From the NCBI GenBank assembly GCA_009711765.1, contig VEND01000163.1, positions 1 through 41,513 on the forward strand: 41,513 nucleotides of DNA. Direction: 5' to 3'. Source of the DNA: Bacillota bacterium (GTDB taxonomy: Bacteria > Bacillota > Clostridia > Tissierellales > MES13). This document shows, one piece after another, positions 35,269 through 41,513 of the stretch. The position numbers and the translations under genes are program-made. The notes under the pieces are model-generated. The model was not told the origin of the DNA, ran no database searches, and saw only the letters and a program-made list of their open reading frames with translations. Every line of letters begins with the position of its first letter. Within the stretch, counting starts at the first letter, position 1.

Positions 35269-36129
35269 TTAAATTACTATTTTTCCTTTAATAGGAGTAT
35301 TTCTTTTCTTTCTTAATTGACGTAGCCCTAAACCAATTGCAATAAAAGAGATGATACTTAATATTCCATATATTGGTGATATAAACAAGTCTTTTCCCGG
35401 AGAAATTTCAATTAATCCATAAATAAATAACGGATTAACAAAGGCATCTTCAACCATGTGCATCAAAACAACTGGCCATACCGAGTTAGTCAAACGTCTT
35501 AACTCAACAAAGGATATTGACCAAGAAATCATTACTACCACAGACAATGGAATAAAGACTGATAAGCTTTGCATTGAAACACTTTGATATTCTAAAGTAT
35601 CTAAGAAAAATAAATAATATGGAATGTGCCATATTCCCCATACTATACCTACTAAAATATAAGTTGCAAAATCATTTAAATTAAGCAATAAAACCTTTGG
35701 TGCTAGATAACCTCTCCAAGCAAACTCTTCTAGTATATTTTTAAAAAAATTAAAAATTAAAAGTCCACTAAAGAATTGTAAAAATAAGCCTAATTTAAAA
35801 TTTGAAAAATTAATCCAACCTAAACTATTTCCAATAAATAAATCTATTATAGTCACTACAGGAAAAATAAATACAGCTATAATATACCAAATAATATTAT
35901 TTTTAAAAAAAGGCTTGATCCCGATATCACTCCAGCCATCCCCTGCAAAGGTTCGTAAAAATAATGAAATTATAAATGGTATTATAAGCCAAAGTAACAT
36001 ACCAAGACTATCTTTAGATGGGTTCCCCATTAAAATATCTAATCCTCTCCCAATCCATCCACTAGCAGTTACAACAACAGTAAAAATAATTAAGTTACGT
36101 ATTGTAATTTTTTTAATATTTTTCTCCAC
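35269..36129 (-). CDS. CPBP (Rce1-like) intramembrane metalloprotease
   Basis: The 286-residue polytopic protein has LEEFAWRGYLAPKVL (EExxWRG) near residue 138, GIVWGIWHIPYYLFF near 162 and HMVEDAFVNPLF near 225. This places it in the CPBP family, closer to Rce1-like members than the two shorter proteins at 6427 and 16929. Eight membrane segments are visible. The start is GTG at 36129, six bases after AGGAGG. Its target is unknown. Confidence 0.88.
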   Translation of the reverse strand: MEKNIKKITIRNLIIFTVVVTASGWIGRGLDILMGNPSKDSLGMLLWLIIPFIISLFLRTFAGDGWSDIGIKPFFKNNIIWYIIAVFIFPVVTIIDLFIGNSLGWINFSNFKLGLFLQFFSGLLIFNFFKNILEEFAWRGYLAPKVLLLNLNDFATYILVGIVWGIWHIPYYLFFLDTLEYQSVSMQSLSVFIPLSVVVMISWSISFVELRRLTNSVWPVVLMHMVEDAFVNPLFIYGLIEISPGKDLFISPIYGILSIISFIAIGLGLRQLRKKRNTPIKGKIVI

Positions 36130-36418
36130 TACTTACCTCCTTATATATTTTTTTAAATACAATATTAAAATTACTATCAAAATAATAATCAAACGCTTTT
36201 CCAAATTTGAAATTCTAAAAACTTTCTCTTAATAAAAAATTATGCACATATTTAGTAGTTAGTCCATTTCATTATACTTTTAAGAAAATACCAAAATAAC
36301 CTTTCAGATCTGAAGTATGTTTTATTAAGTCAATAATTTTCATCACATTTAATGCAATCATTCCTGTTTTATTACATAACTTCTAACTTTCTGTATATTT
36401 TTCATGCATTTATTACTT

Positions 36419-36437
36419 ATTGTATCATGTAAGTTAA
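36419..36437 (-). promoter_or_regulatory. Extended -10 promoter candidate, TTAACT-type
   Basis: The minus strand reads TTAACT-N4-TGATACAAT. It is identical in layout to the promoters at 2816, 10504 and 30100. The nearest gene downstream is the CPBP protease, about 290 bases away, so a long leader or an unrecognised small gene would lie between. Confidence 0.4.
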
Positions 36438-36660
36438 AATTTGGAAACTACTTTGTTCCTTTTATAGACTCTATTCCCTTTAACTTGGATATTTAATAAA
36501 AATCACTTTTAAATTTGATATTAAAATAAAGATGTCTAGTACTTTACACCATACACCTTTATCCCATCTATACCATAGTCTCTTTTTCAGTTTCATAAAA
36601 ACTTAATTATGCAATTACCTAAACTAATTTGTAAATTTTTATTTATAAAATATAAAATTA

Positions 36661-36694
36661 TAATTCCAGTGAAAGTAAATTTCCACTGGAATTA
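36661..36694 (-). terminator. Terminator of the M24 peptidase gene
   Basis: TAATTCCAGTG and CACTGGAATTA form an 11-bp stem, extended inward with one mismatch. On the minus strand an AT-rich tail follows. It lies 34 bases after the stop at 36728. Confidence 0.75.
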
Positions 36695-36727
36695 ATTAAT
36701 ACTACTCCTTATTTTATTATTCTAAAA

Positions 36728-37936
36728 TTATAACCATAATTTTTTTGCTGTAGAAAGGACTTCTGCACCTGTTTTAGTTACAAGAAGATTCTGTTCATAG
36801 GTAGCAGTTCCCATTCCTGGTTGATATAATCCTTTTTCAACAGCAAGATACATATTCTCCTCTAATACAACATCCTCTTCATGGATTAACCAAGGTCTTT
36901 CCCATGTCAATCCAATACTATGCCCCCAATGAGGAGGGAATGCTGCATAAATCTTGTTTTTGTCATTTTGTTCAGCTGACAAGGAAACTCCTCTGCTTAA
37001 TAAATAATCATCTCCAGCTTTACATAACTCTTTAACAGTAATACCTGGCTTTACTAGACTTATTACATGTTCACAAGCCTCTACAACAATTTCAATAATT
37101 CTACGTTGTTCCTGTGAAGGCTTATTACCTACAATTGTAGTCCTTCCAAAATCACATATATAACCTTCATATGCAATAATTAAGTCAACTTTAAACATTT
37201 CTCCATTTTGTATTATTCTATCAGAATCATATCCAGGAAAATCAATACTATGAACTGCATCACTATGAGGACCAGAACTTGTTACTACAAAGTATAATAC
37301 TGCTCCTTCAGCATATATTTTTTCCATAGCAGGACCTATAACTTGAGCTTCTGTTTTACCTGCAGCTACGTTACTCATAATCATTTCCATTGCTGCACTT
37401 CCTATCTCATTAGCTTTTCTTATAGATTCAATTTCTCTTTCCGACTTAACAACTCTCATATCTGAAAGAATATCATCACATGGAACCATTTGTAATTTTG
37501 GCATCTGTTCTTTCATCTTTCTACCGATTTTCCAAGTTAGTACATCTTCATACATTACACCAACTTCACCTTCACTCATTCCTAACTCTTTAGCAGTCTT
37601 GCTTACTAATCCAAAAAAATCTGTACTATATCTAACATCTTTAATACCCACTAAATCTTTTCTAAATTCCAAAGTAGTAACTAAAAGTACTGGGTCACCT
37701 TCTACTGGAATCATTAATACACAATGAGAACGTCCACTCCAAAGTGGTTCATGATCTGGCAGATAGCATCTTTGTTGATAGTGATTGGCAAAATAGTCTA
37801 CTCCTGCATACCTATCCCATGTTCCACCTCCTCTTGACCATATCATAACACCCTTTAAACCGCGGTTTTTAACTTCTTCTTGACAACGTGTACGTCTATT
37901 TTTAAACTCTTCAAATGGAACATCCTTTGAAAACAT
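36728..37936 (-). CDS. M24 family metallopeptidase (creatinase/Xaa-Pro peptidase type)
   Basis: The 402-residue protein has a creatinase-type N-terminal domain (about 1-160, opening FKNRRTRCQEEVKNRGLKGV) and the pita-bread catalytic domain. The metal ligands are the two Asp in MFKVDLIIAYEGYICDFGRT, His in HWGHSIGL, Glu in YLAVEKGLY and Glu in TYEQNLLVT, all present. Relatives cleave Xaa-Pro dipeptides or creatine-like C-N bonds; the substrate is unknown. It lies 16 bases after the MetS-type small gene, with AGGAGGG ahead of the ATG. It is the last gene of the transport and hydrolysis cluster. Confidence 0.9.
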   Translation of the reverse strand: MFSKDVPFEEFKNRRTRCQEEVKNRGLKGVMIWSRGGGTWDRYAGVDYFANHYQQRCYLPDHEPLWSGRSHCVLMIPVEGDPVLLVTTLEFRKDLVGIKDVRYSTDFFGLVSKTAKELGMSEGEVGVMYEDVLTWKIGRKMKEQMPKLQMVPCDDILSDMRVVKSEREIESIRKANEIGSAAMEMIMSNVAAGKTEAQVIGPAMEKIYAEGAVLYFVVTSSGPHSDAVHSIDFPGYDSDRIIQNGEMFKVDLIIAYEGYICDFGRTTIVGNKPSQEQRRIIEIVVEACEHVISLVKPGITVKELCKAGDDYLLSRGVSLSAEQNDKNKIYAAFPPHWGHSIGLTWERPWLIHEEDVVLEENMYLAVEKGLYQPGMGTATYEQNLLVTKTGAEVLSTAKKLWL

Positions 37937-37952
37937 TTATTTCCCTCCTAAA

Positions 37953-38051
37953 CTAATTTCCTGACTTTTGGATTTTTATTATACAACCAATCGCTCCTCC
38001 TAAAGTAATGCCTACAACTGTTATCATACATAATACTGAACTTATCGGCAT
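37953..38051 (-). CDS. MetS-type small subunit of the NSS transporter
   Basis: This 32-residue gene starts at ATG 38051 after GGGGG and encodes MPISSVLCMITVVGITLGGA followed by IGCIIKIQKSGN. It is one membrane helix with a glycine-rich end and a basic tail. This fits the MetS-type small subunits (about 30-60 residues) encoded next to MetP-like sodium symporters. It lies directly after the NSS symporter stop (18 bases) and 16 bases before the M24 gene, whose ribosome site overlaps its end. Identification rests on size, topology and position. Confidence 0.8.
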   Translation of the reverse strand: MPISSVLCMITVVGITLGGAIGCIIKIQKSGN

Positions 38052-38069
38052 ATTATTAATCCCCCTCTA

Positions 38070-39593
38070 TTATTTTTGATGTTCTTCAGGTATTTCAGGA
38101 TATCCTTCAGAAACTGTATCTATATAGTTATTTTTTACACTATTAGATATTCTTTTATTGAATATTAAGAATATTCCTATTACAGTAAGCACTTGGAATA
38201 TAAATGTACCTGTACTATCTATTATGAATGGATTCCACCAATTTTCATGCCAACCTATCGATTCAACAATCCACCAAACAAACATAGAACCTATTAACAC
38301 TGGTGTTACAAATAAAAGTGATACACTCCACCATTTACCAATATATATTTCATTATCTGGTGTGTTAATATATTTTGTTCTCATTTTTTCAGCACCAAAT
38401 TTCCATACTGCAAAACAAGTAAATAATGTACCTATTAATAGAGCCATTCCCCAAACCCAATCCTGATTACTTAAAAAGTCCATCCTATATGCTGAGAAAG
38501 ACCCTAGTATTAATGTTATTATGGAAATTATACCTGTTGCTTTTTTTCTAGACATACCAGCATCCATCAAAGGAACCACACCTGTACTGAAGAATATAAT
38601 ATTGGCTGTTAATGCTGCAAAGAATAAAGATAAGAAAAATAAGAAACCAAGTATTGAACCTCCTGGGATTTCTGCAAATAACTGAGCTAATGATATAAAC
38701 GTTAAGCCATAATTCCCTGATTTGGCTATTTCTGTAGCCATTTCAACAGAAGGAGATAAAGCAAACAATCCTGGTAATACAACAAAACCTGCTAATACTG
38801 CTGCTGAATTATTTCCAAGTCCCTGCATAAACTCATTTAAAGCTACATCTGACTTTGCCTTAGAATAAACTCCCATAGTTATAACTAATCCAAAGCCAGG
38901 ACCAACTGACCAAGCAGATTGCGATAAAGCTGCCATCCATGTATCTAAACTAAAGAAAGTTTCTGGTGATATTTTAAAGTAATATTTAACCCCTTCAACT
39001 GCTCCGGGTAATGTAAGAGTTCTAATCATAAGAATAATAAGCGTAATAAATAAAAGTGGTGTTAAATACTTTGCAATACGTTCTATACCTTTGTTAATTT
39101 TTTGAACAACTATTATAGCTGTTATACCAAGTACAACTACAAAGACAGCTACATTCATCCAACCATTAGAAACTTTAACAAAAAGATTTTTCAATCCTAC
39201 AGTATCATATTTTTCAAAACCTTTTAACGCTAGAAATACATACTGTAAACACCATCCCATTACTACTGTATAATACCCAGTAATTGCAACTGTAGTTGCA
39301 GACATAAAAGCTCCCATCCATGAATACTTCTCACCAATAAAATCTTTAAATGCTCCTGCAGTACCATGTCTTGTAGATCTTCCAATAACCATTTCAGCGA
39401 TAATAACTGGAATTGATACTGCAAATAATAAGATTGTCCAGGCTAAAACGAAAGATCCTCCACCTTTTAATGCTACCATTCTCGGAAATCTCCAAACATT
39501 CCCAGTTCCCACTGAGGCTCCAATCAATGTAAGAATTAACCCCCATCTAGAAGCAAACCCCTTTATACTATCACTCCCATTTATTTTTTCCAT
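38070..39593 (-). CDS. Sodium-dependent transporter of the NSS/SNF family
   Basis: The 507-residue protein has 11-12 membrane segments. The NSS signature is SRWGLILTLIGASVGTGNVW with RFPRMVALKGGGSFV (sodium and substrate site in segment 1). GMWTAALSQSAWSVGPGFG-like sequence in segment 6 reads DTWMAALSQSAWSVGPGFGL. NSS proteins import amino acids (methionine, alanine, tryptophan and others) with sodium. The adjacent MetS-type subunit supports a MetP-like two-part transporter. It shares a strand with YgeY and M24 genes, so the imported compound may be their substrate. Confidence 0.93.
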   Translation of the reverse strand: MEKINGSDSIKGFASRWGLILTLIGASVGTGNVWRFPRMVALKGGGSFVLAWTILLFAVSIPVIIAEMVIGRSTRHGTAGAFKDFIGEKYSWMGAFMSATTVAITGYYTVVMGWCLQYVFLALKGFEKYDTVGLKNLFVKVSNGWMNVAVFVVVLGITAIIVVQKINKGIERIAKYLTPLLFITLIILMIRTLTLPGAVEGVKYYFKISPETFFSLDTWMAALSQSAWSVGPGFGLVITMGVYSKAKSDVALNEFMQGLGNNSAAVLAGFVVLPGLFALSPSVEMATEIAKSGNYGLTFISLAQLFAEIPGGSILGFLFFLSLFFAALTANIIFFSTGVVPLMDAGMSRKKATGIISIITLILGSFSAYRMDFLSNQDWVWGMALLIGTLFTCFAVWKFGAEKMRTKYINTPDNEIYIGKWWSVSLLFVTPVLIGSMFVWWIVESIGWHENWWNPFIIDSTGTFIFQVLTVIGIFLIFNKRISNSVKNNYIDTVSEGYPEIPEEHQK

Positions 39594-39728
39594 TTCCTTA
39601 GACCCTCCCTAATTTAAACCTTTTTTTCAATTAACATTTAACATATAGCTTAACATACTCAAATAAGACTTTTTCACATTTCACTCTTTTAAAGACTTGT
39701 TCTAATCTTATATATGAAAACATTCCAT

Positions 39729-40904
39729 TTAAAGATAACTAACTAGATTTGTATAAAATTTACATGCTTCAATAATATCAGTTATTGGACAATGTTCATC
39801 TCTTGTATGAGCAACCTTAGGATCTGCTGGGCCTAAACCAATTGTTGGTATTCCCATTTTTCCAGCTGTCCCTACACCATTTGTACAAAAATCCCACTTA
39901 AACATCCTAGGTGCTTTATCATTTAGTTCCTCAAATGCATCAAGTGATTTCCTTACAAGTTTGCTTTCTTTACTGACTTCCCAGCTTGGTAAAAAGGAAT
40001 GTAATATTAGTTCTTTGCCTGTCCAACTTTTTCCTACTTTATTATAAATATCCCACGTTGCATCTGTTCCTTCTAATAAAGTATTCATTTCCTTTTCTAT
40101 AAACGCTTCATCTTCACCCTTAATCAATCTTCTATCAAGATATATACTACATTTATCTGGAATTGCATTAATTGATACAGCTTCACTTTCAATCTTAGTA
40201 ACAGCTAAAGCTCCTTTTTCACCTTCCATAGACATGAATTTCTTACCTAGTTTTTCAACTCTATCTATAATCGTATTCATCTTATATATTGCATTTACTC
40301 CTTTTTCAGGTGCACTTCCATGTGCCGCAAGGCCTTGAACATCTACTCTAAATACAGCTCTTCCCTTATGTCCTAATGCTAAATTCAAAGAGCTTGGCTC
40401 ACAGATAATAACATAATCTGGTTTAACATTGTATTCCTTGGTGAAATGTTCTATTGATTTTCCTTCGTAATCTTCTTCCATTACAGATGTTGAGATATAA
40501 ATAGTTTTTCCTTTATCAAGTCCTAATTTCTTAATAGCATATCCTGCATAAACAGTAGCAGCCACTCCTGCTTTCATATCAGCAGCTCCTCTACCATATA
40601 TTTTGCCATCTTTTATTTCTCCTCCAAATGGATCTACAGACCATGATTCTGCATCATTTACTTCCACAGTATCTATATGAGAATCATAAAGTATTTTAGT
40701 TTCTCCATTACCTATTACCCCTATTATATTACCTAACTTATCTACAATTACATCATCATATCCAAGTTCTATCATCTTATCTTTAACAAACATTGCTAAT
40801 TCTTCTTCTTCACCTGTATAACTTTTTATCCTTATAATATCTTGAGTGAATTTAATCAAATCGTTTTCCATAGTAGACATCAAATTTTCTATTTTATGTT
40901 TCAT
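39729..40904 (-). CDS. M20 family metallohydrolase, YgeY type
   Basis: The 391-residue protein carries the M20 metal ligands. These are ILYDSHIDTVEV (His, Asp), GRGAADMKAGVA (bridging Asp), TSVMEEDYEGK (catalytic Glu pair), ICEPSSLN and a last ligand in VAHTRDEHCP. The C-terminal stretch TNGVGTAGKMGIPTIGLGPA fits the YgeY group, annotated as selenium-metabolism-linked hydrolases and often found with RidA and amino-acid ammonia-lyases. The reaction is unproven; deacylation or decarbamoylation of an amino-acid derivative is likely. It lies 83 bases after RidA, across a strong hairpin. Confidence 0.87.
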   Translation of the reverse strand: MKHKIENLMSTMENDLIKFTQDIIRIKSYTGEEEELAMFVKDKMIELGYDDVIVDKLGNIIGVIGNGETKILYDSHIDTVEVNDAESWSVDPFGGEIKDGKIYGRGAADMKAGVAATVYAGYAIKKLGLDKGKTIYISTSVMEEDYEGKSIEHFTKEYNVKPDYVIICEPSSLNLALGHKGRAVFRVDVQGLAAHGSAPEKGVNAIYKMNTIIDRVEKLGKKFMSMEGEKGALAVTKIESEAVSINAIPDKCSIYLDRRLIKGEDEAFIEKEMNTLLEGTDATWDIYNKVGKSWTGKELILHSFLPSWEVSKESKLVRKSLDAFEELNDKAPRMFKWDFCTNGVGTAGKMGIPTIGLGPADPKVAHTRDEHCPITDIIEACKFYTNLVSYL

Positions 40905-40954
40905 TCTTTCACATCCCTTAAATTTAAATTACTCTCTATTCATTCGTTATGAAT

Positions 40955-40992
40955 TTTAATTATAAGAGTACTACTTTACTCTTATAATTAAA
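40955..40992 (-). promoter_or_regulatory. Strong hairpin between ridA and the ygeY-type gene
   Basis: A 16-bp perfect stem (TTTAATTATAAGAGTA with its complement) and the 6-base loop CTACTT begin at the ridA stop codon. It lacks a T-run on the minus strand, so partial termination or mRNA stabilisation is more likely than full termination. Confidence 0.6.
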
Positions 40993-41362
40993 TAACAGCT
41001 ACAACTTCAACTTCAACAAGAGCATCCTTAGGTAATCGTGCAACCTCTATAGCACTTCTAGATGGATAGTCCTCTGTGAAAAACTCTTTATATACCTCAT
41101 TCATAGCCCCAAAATTATTCATATCACTTAAGAACACTGTTGTTTTTATAATATTCTGTAAACTTGACCCTGCTTCTTCTACAATAGCTTTTACATTCAT
41201 AAGACTTTCTCTTGTCTGTTCTTCTATCGTCTTAGGCATCTCTCCACTCTTAACGTTGATAGGTAGTTGTCCTGAAGTGTATACCATGTTATTAATTATT
41301 ATCCCTTGAGAATAAGGCCCTATTGCTGATGGTGCATTTTTAGTGTTAATTACTTTTTTCAT
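40988..41362 (-). CDS. ridA: RidA family enamine/imine deaminase
   Basis: The 124-residue protein has the RidA/YjgF pattern: NAPSAIGPYSQGI, VYTSGQLPIN, VFLSDMNNFGAMNEVYKEFF, YPSRSAIEVARLPKDALVEVEVVAVI. The active-site Arg (in PSRSA) and Glu (in VEVEVVA) are present. RidA hydrolyses reactive 2-aminoacrylate and related imines formed by PLP enzymes. It is probably the first gene of the RidA/YgeY/NSS/MetS/M24 cluster. The ATG follows GGAGGGAT. A 31-base dyad lies upstream at 41428-41458. Confidence 0.95.
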   Translation of the reverse strand: MKKVINTKNAPSAIGPYSQGIIINNMVYTSGQLPINVKSGEMPKTIEEQTRESLMNVKAIVEEAGSSLQNIIKTTVFLSDMNNFGAMNEVYKEFFTEDYPSRSAIEVARLPKDALVEVEVVAVI

Positions 41363-41427
41363 AATTATCCCTCCATTAATTTAATATGTTCCGTCAAAAA
41401 AATTAACTTATTCTGATATATTTCCAG

Positions 41428-41458
41428 TGCTAAATCATTGAAATTTAAAGATTTAGCA
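41428..41458. promoter_or_regulatory. Dyad upstream of ridA, possible operator
   Basis: TGCTAAATC and GATTTAGCA are a perfect 9-bp inverted repeat with a 13-base centre, 65-95 bases upstream of the ridA start. Half-sites are spaced about two helical turns apart, as for dimeric regulators. No clear promoter was found next to it. Confidence 0.4.
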
Positions 41459-41513
41459 GGATTTTTAAGTTCTCCCCCCTAAGATAAATGGTAGAATCAC
41501 CAATAAATAATAC

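Larger units (their letters stand above)
36130..36727. other. 598-base non-coding stretch with decayed-looking sequence
   Basis: No convincing gene was found. It contains the ribosome site and leader of the CPBP gene, an extended -10 promoter candidate at 36419-36437, and the terminator of the M24 peptidase at 36661-36694. Minus-strand frames of 38 codons (36480-36596) and 29 codons (36272-36361) lack proper ribosome sites and are unsupported. Confidence 0.6.

Noticed and set aside
36272..36361. Minus-strand frame of 29 codons beginning MIALNVMK
   Set aside because: AGGA directly abuts the ATG with no usable spacing, and nothing else supports a gene.
36480..36596. Minus-strand frame of 38 codons rich in Lys, Trp and Ile
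   Set aside because: No ribosome site, no family resemblance, and such frames are expected by chance in AT-rich DNA.
41363..41513. Sigma-54 or sigma-A promoter for ridA
   Set aside because: No TGGCAC-N5-TTGCA pattern was found, and the only TTGAC-like box (41392-41397, minus strand) has no usable -10 before the start codon.

Overview
The window is very AT-rich and carries Gram-positive style signals: strong AGGAGG ribosome sites, TTG and GTG starts, and T-tailed hairpin terminators. It also holds a GlcT/ptsG antitermination module and a clostridial-type 4-hydroxybutyrate dehydrogenase. Together these suggest a low-GC anaerobic Firmicute (Clostridia/Tissierellia-like) that ferments amino acids and sugars. 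Lineage is inferred from gene content only. Most genes lie on the minus strand. No rRNA, tRNA, insertion sequence, phage or CRISPR was seen.

Layout. 0-2.8 kb: the 5' end of an unknown gene, two small membrane proteins, a DUF421/YetF protein, a decayed gene remnant and an acetyltransferase. 3.0-6.4 kb (plus strand): glcT, a ribonucleic antiterminator overlapping a terminator, ptsG (EIICBA) and ptsH, i.e. glucose uptake controlled by antitermination. 6.4-18.4 kb: an accessory stretch of mostly single minus-strand genes. It holds two CPBP proteases, a C_GCAxxG_C_C protein, a sugar-isomerase-like TIM barrel, a lipoprotein, two related GNAT acetyltransferases, a Nudix hydrolase, an alpha/beta hydrolase, a nitroreductase, a 2H phosphoesterase, an AlkD-like repair protein and two frameshifted genes. 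A flavodoxin-family gene here is full length only if translation starts at ATC.

18.5-23.5 kb: a six-gene operon, ABC ATPase, two permeases, response regulator, histidine kinase and DUF3139 protein. It resembles the lantibiotic/cationic-peptide resistance systems (Cpr/Spa/Mut type) and has direct repeats upstream that fit a response-regulator site. 23.6-26.4 kb: an MFS exporter divergent from an Xre-TPR regulator, with an 18-bp near-identical direct repeat in the shared control region. 26.7-29.1 kb: ddl-murF for peptidoglycan precursor synthesis. 29.2-36.1 kb: DUF975 protein, cysE/epsC, 4-hydroxybutyrate dehydrogenase, a YfcC transporter with an M20 deacylase, and a third CPBP protease. 36.7-41.4 kb: RidA, YgeY-type M20 hydrolase, NSS sodium symporter, its tiny MetS-type subunit and an M24 metallopeptidase, probably a uptake-and-hydrolysis unit for an amino-acid derivative.

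The most notable non-coding signals are: the GlcT RAT; a family of terminators sharing the stem core ATCTGGAGA; a promoter family with layout WTAACT-N4-TGNTAYNAT; and a perfect 26-bp inverted repeat at 10501-10558 that places two copies of that promoter back to back.
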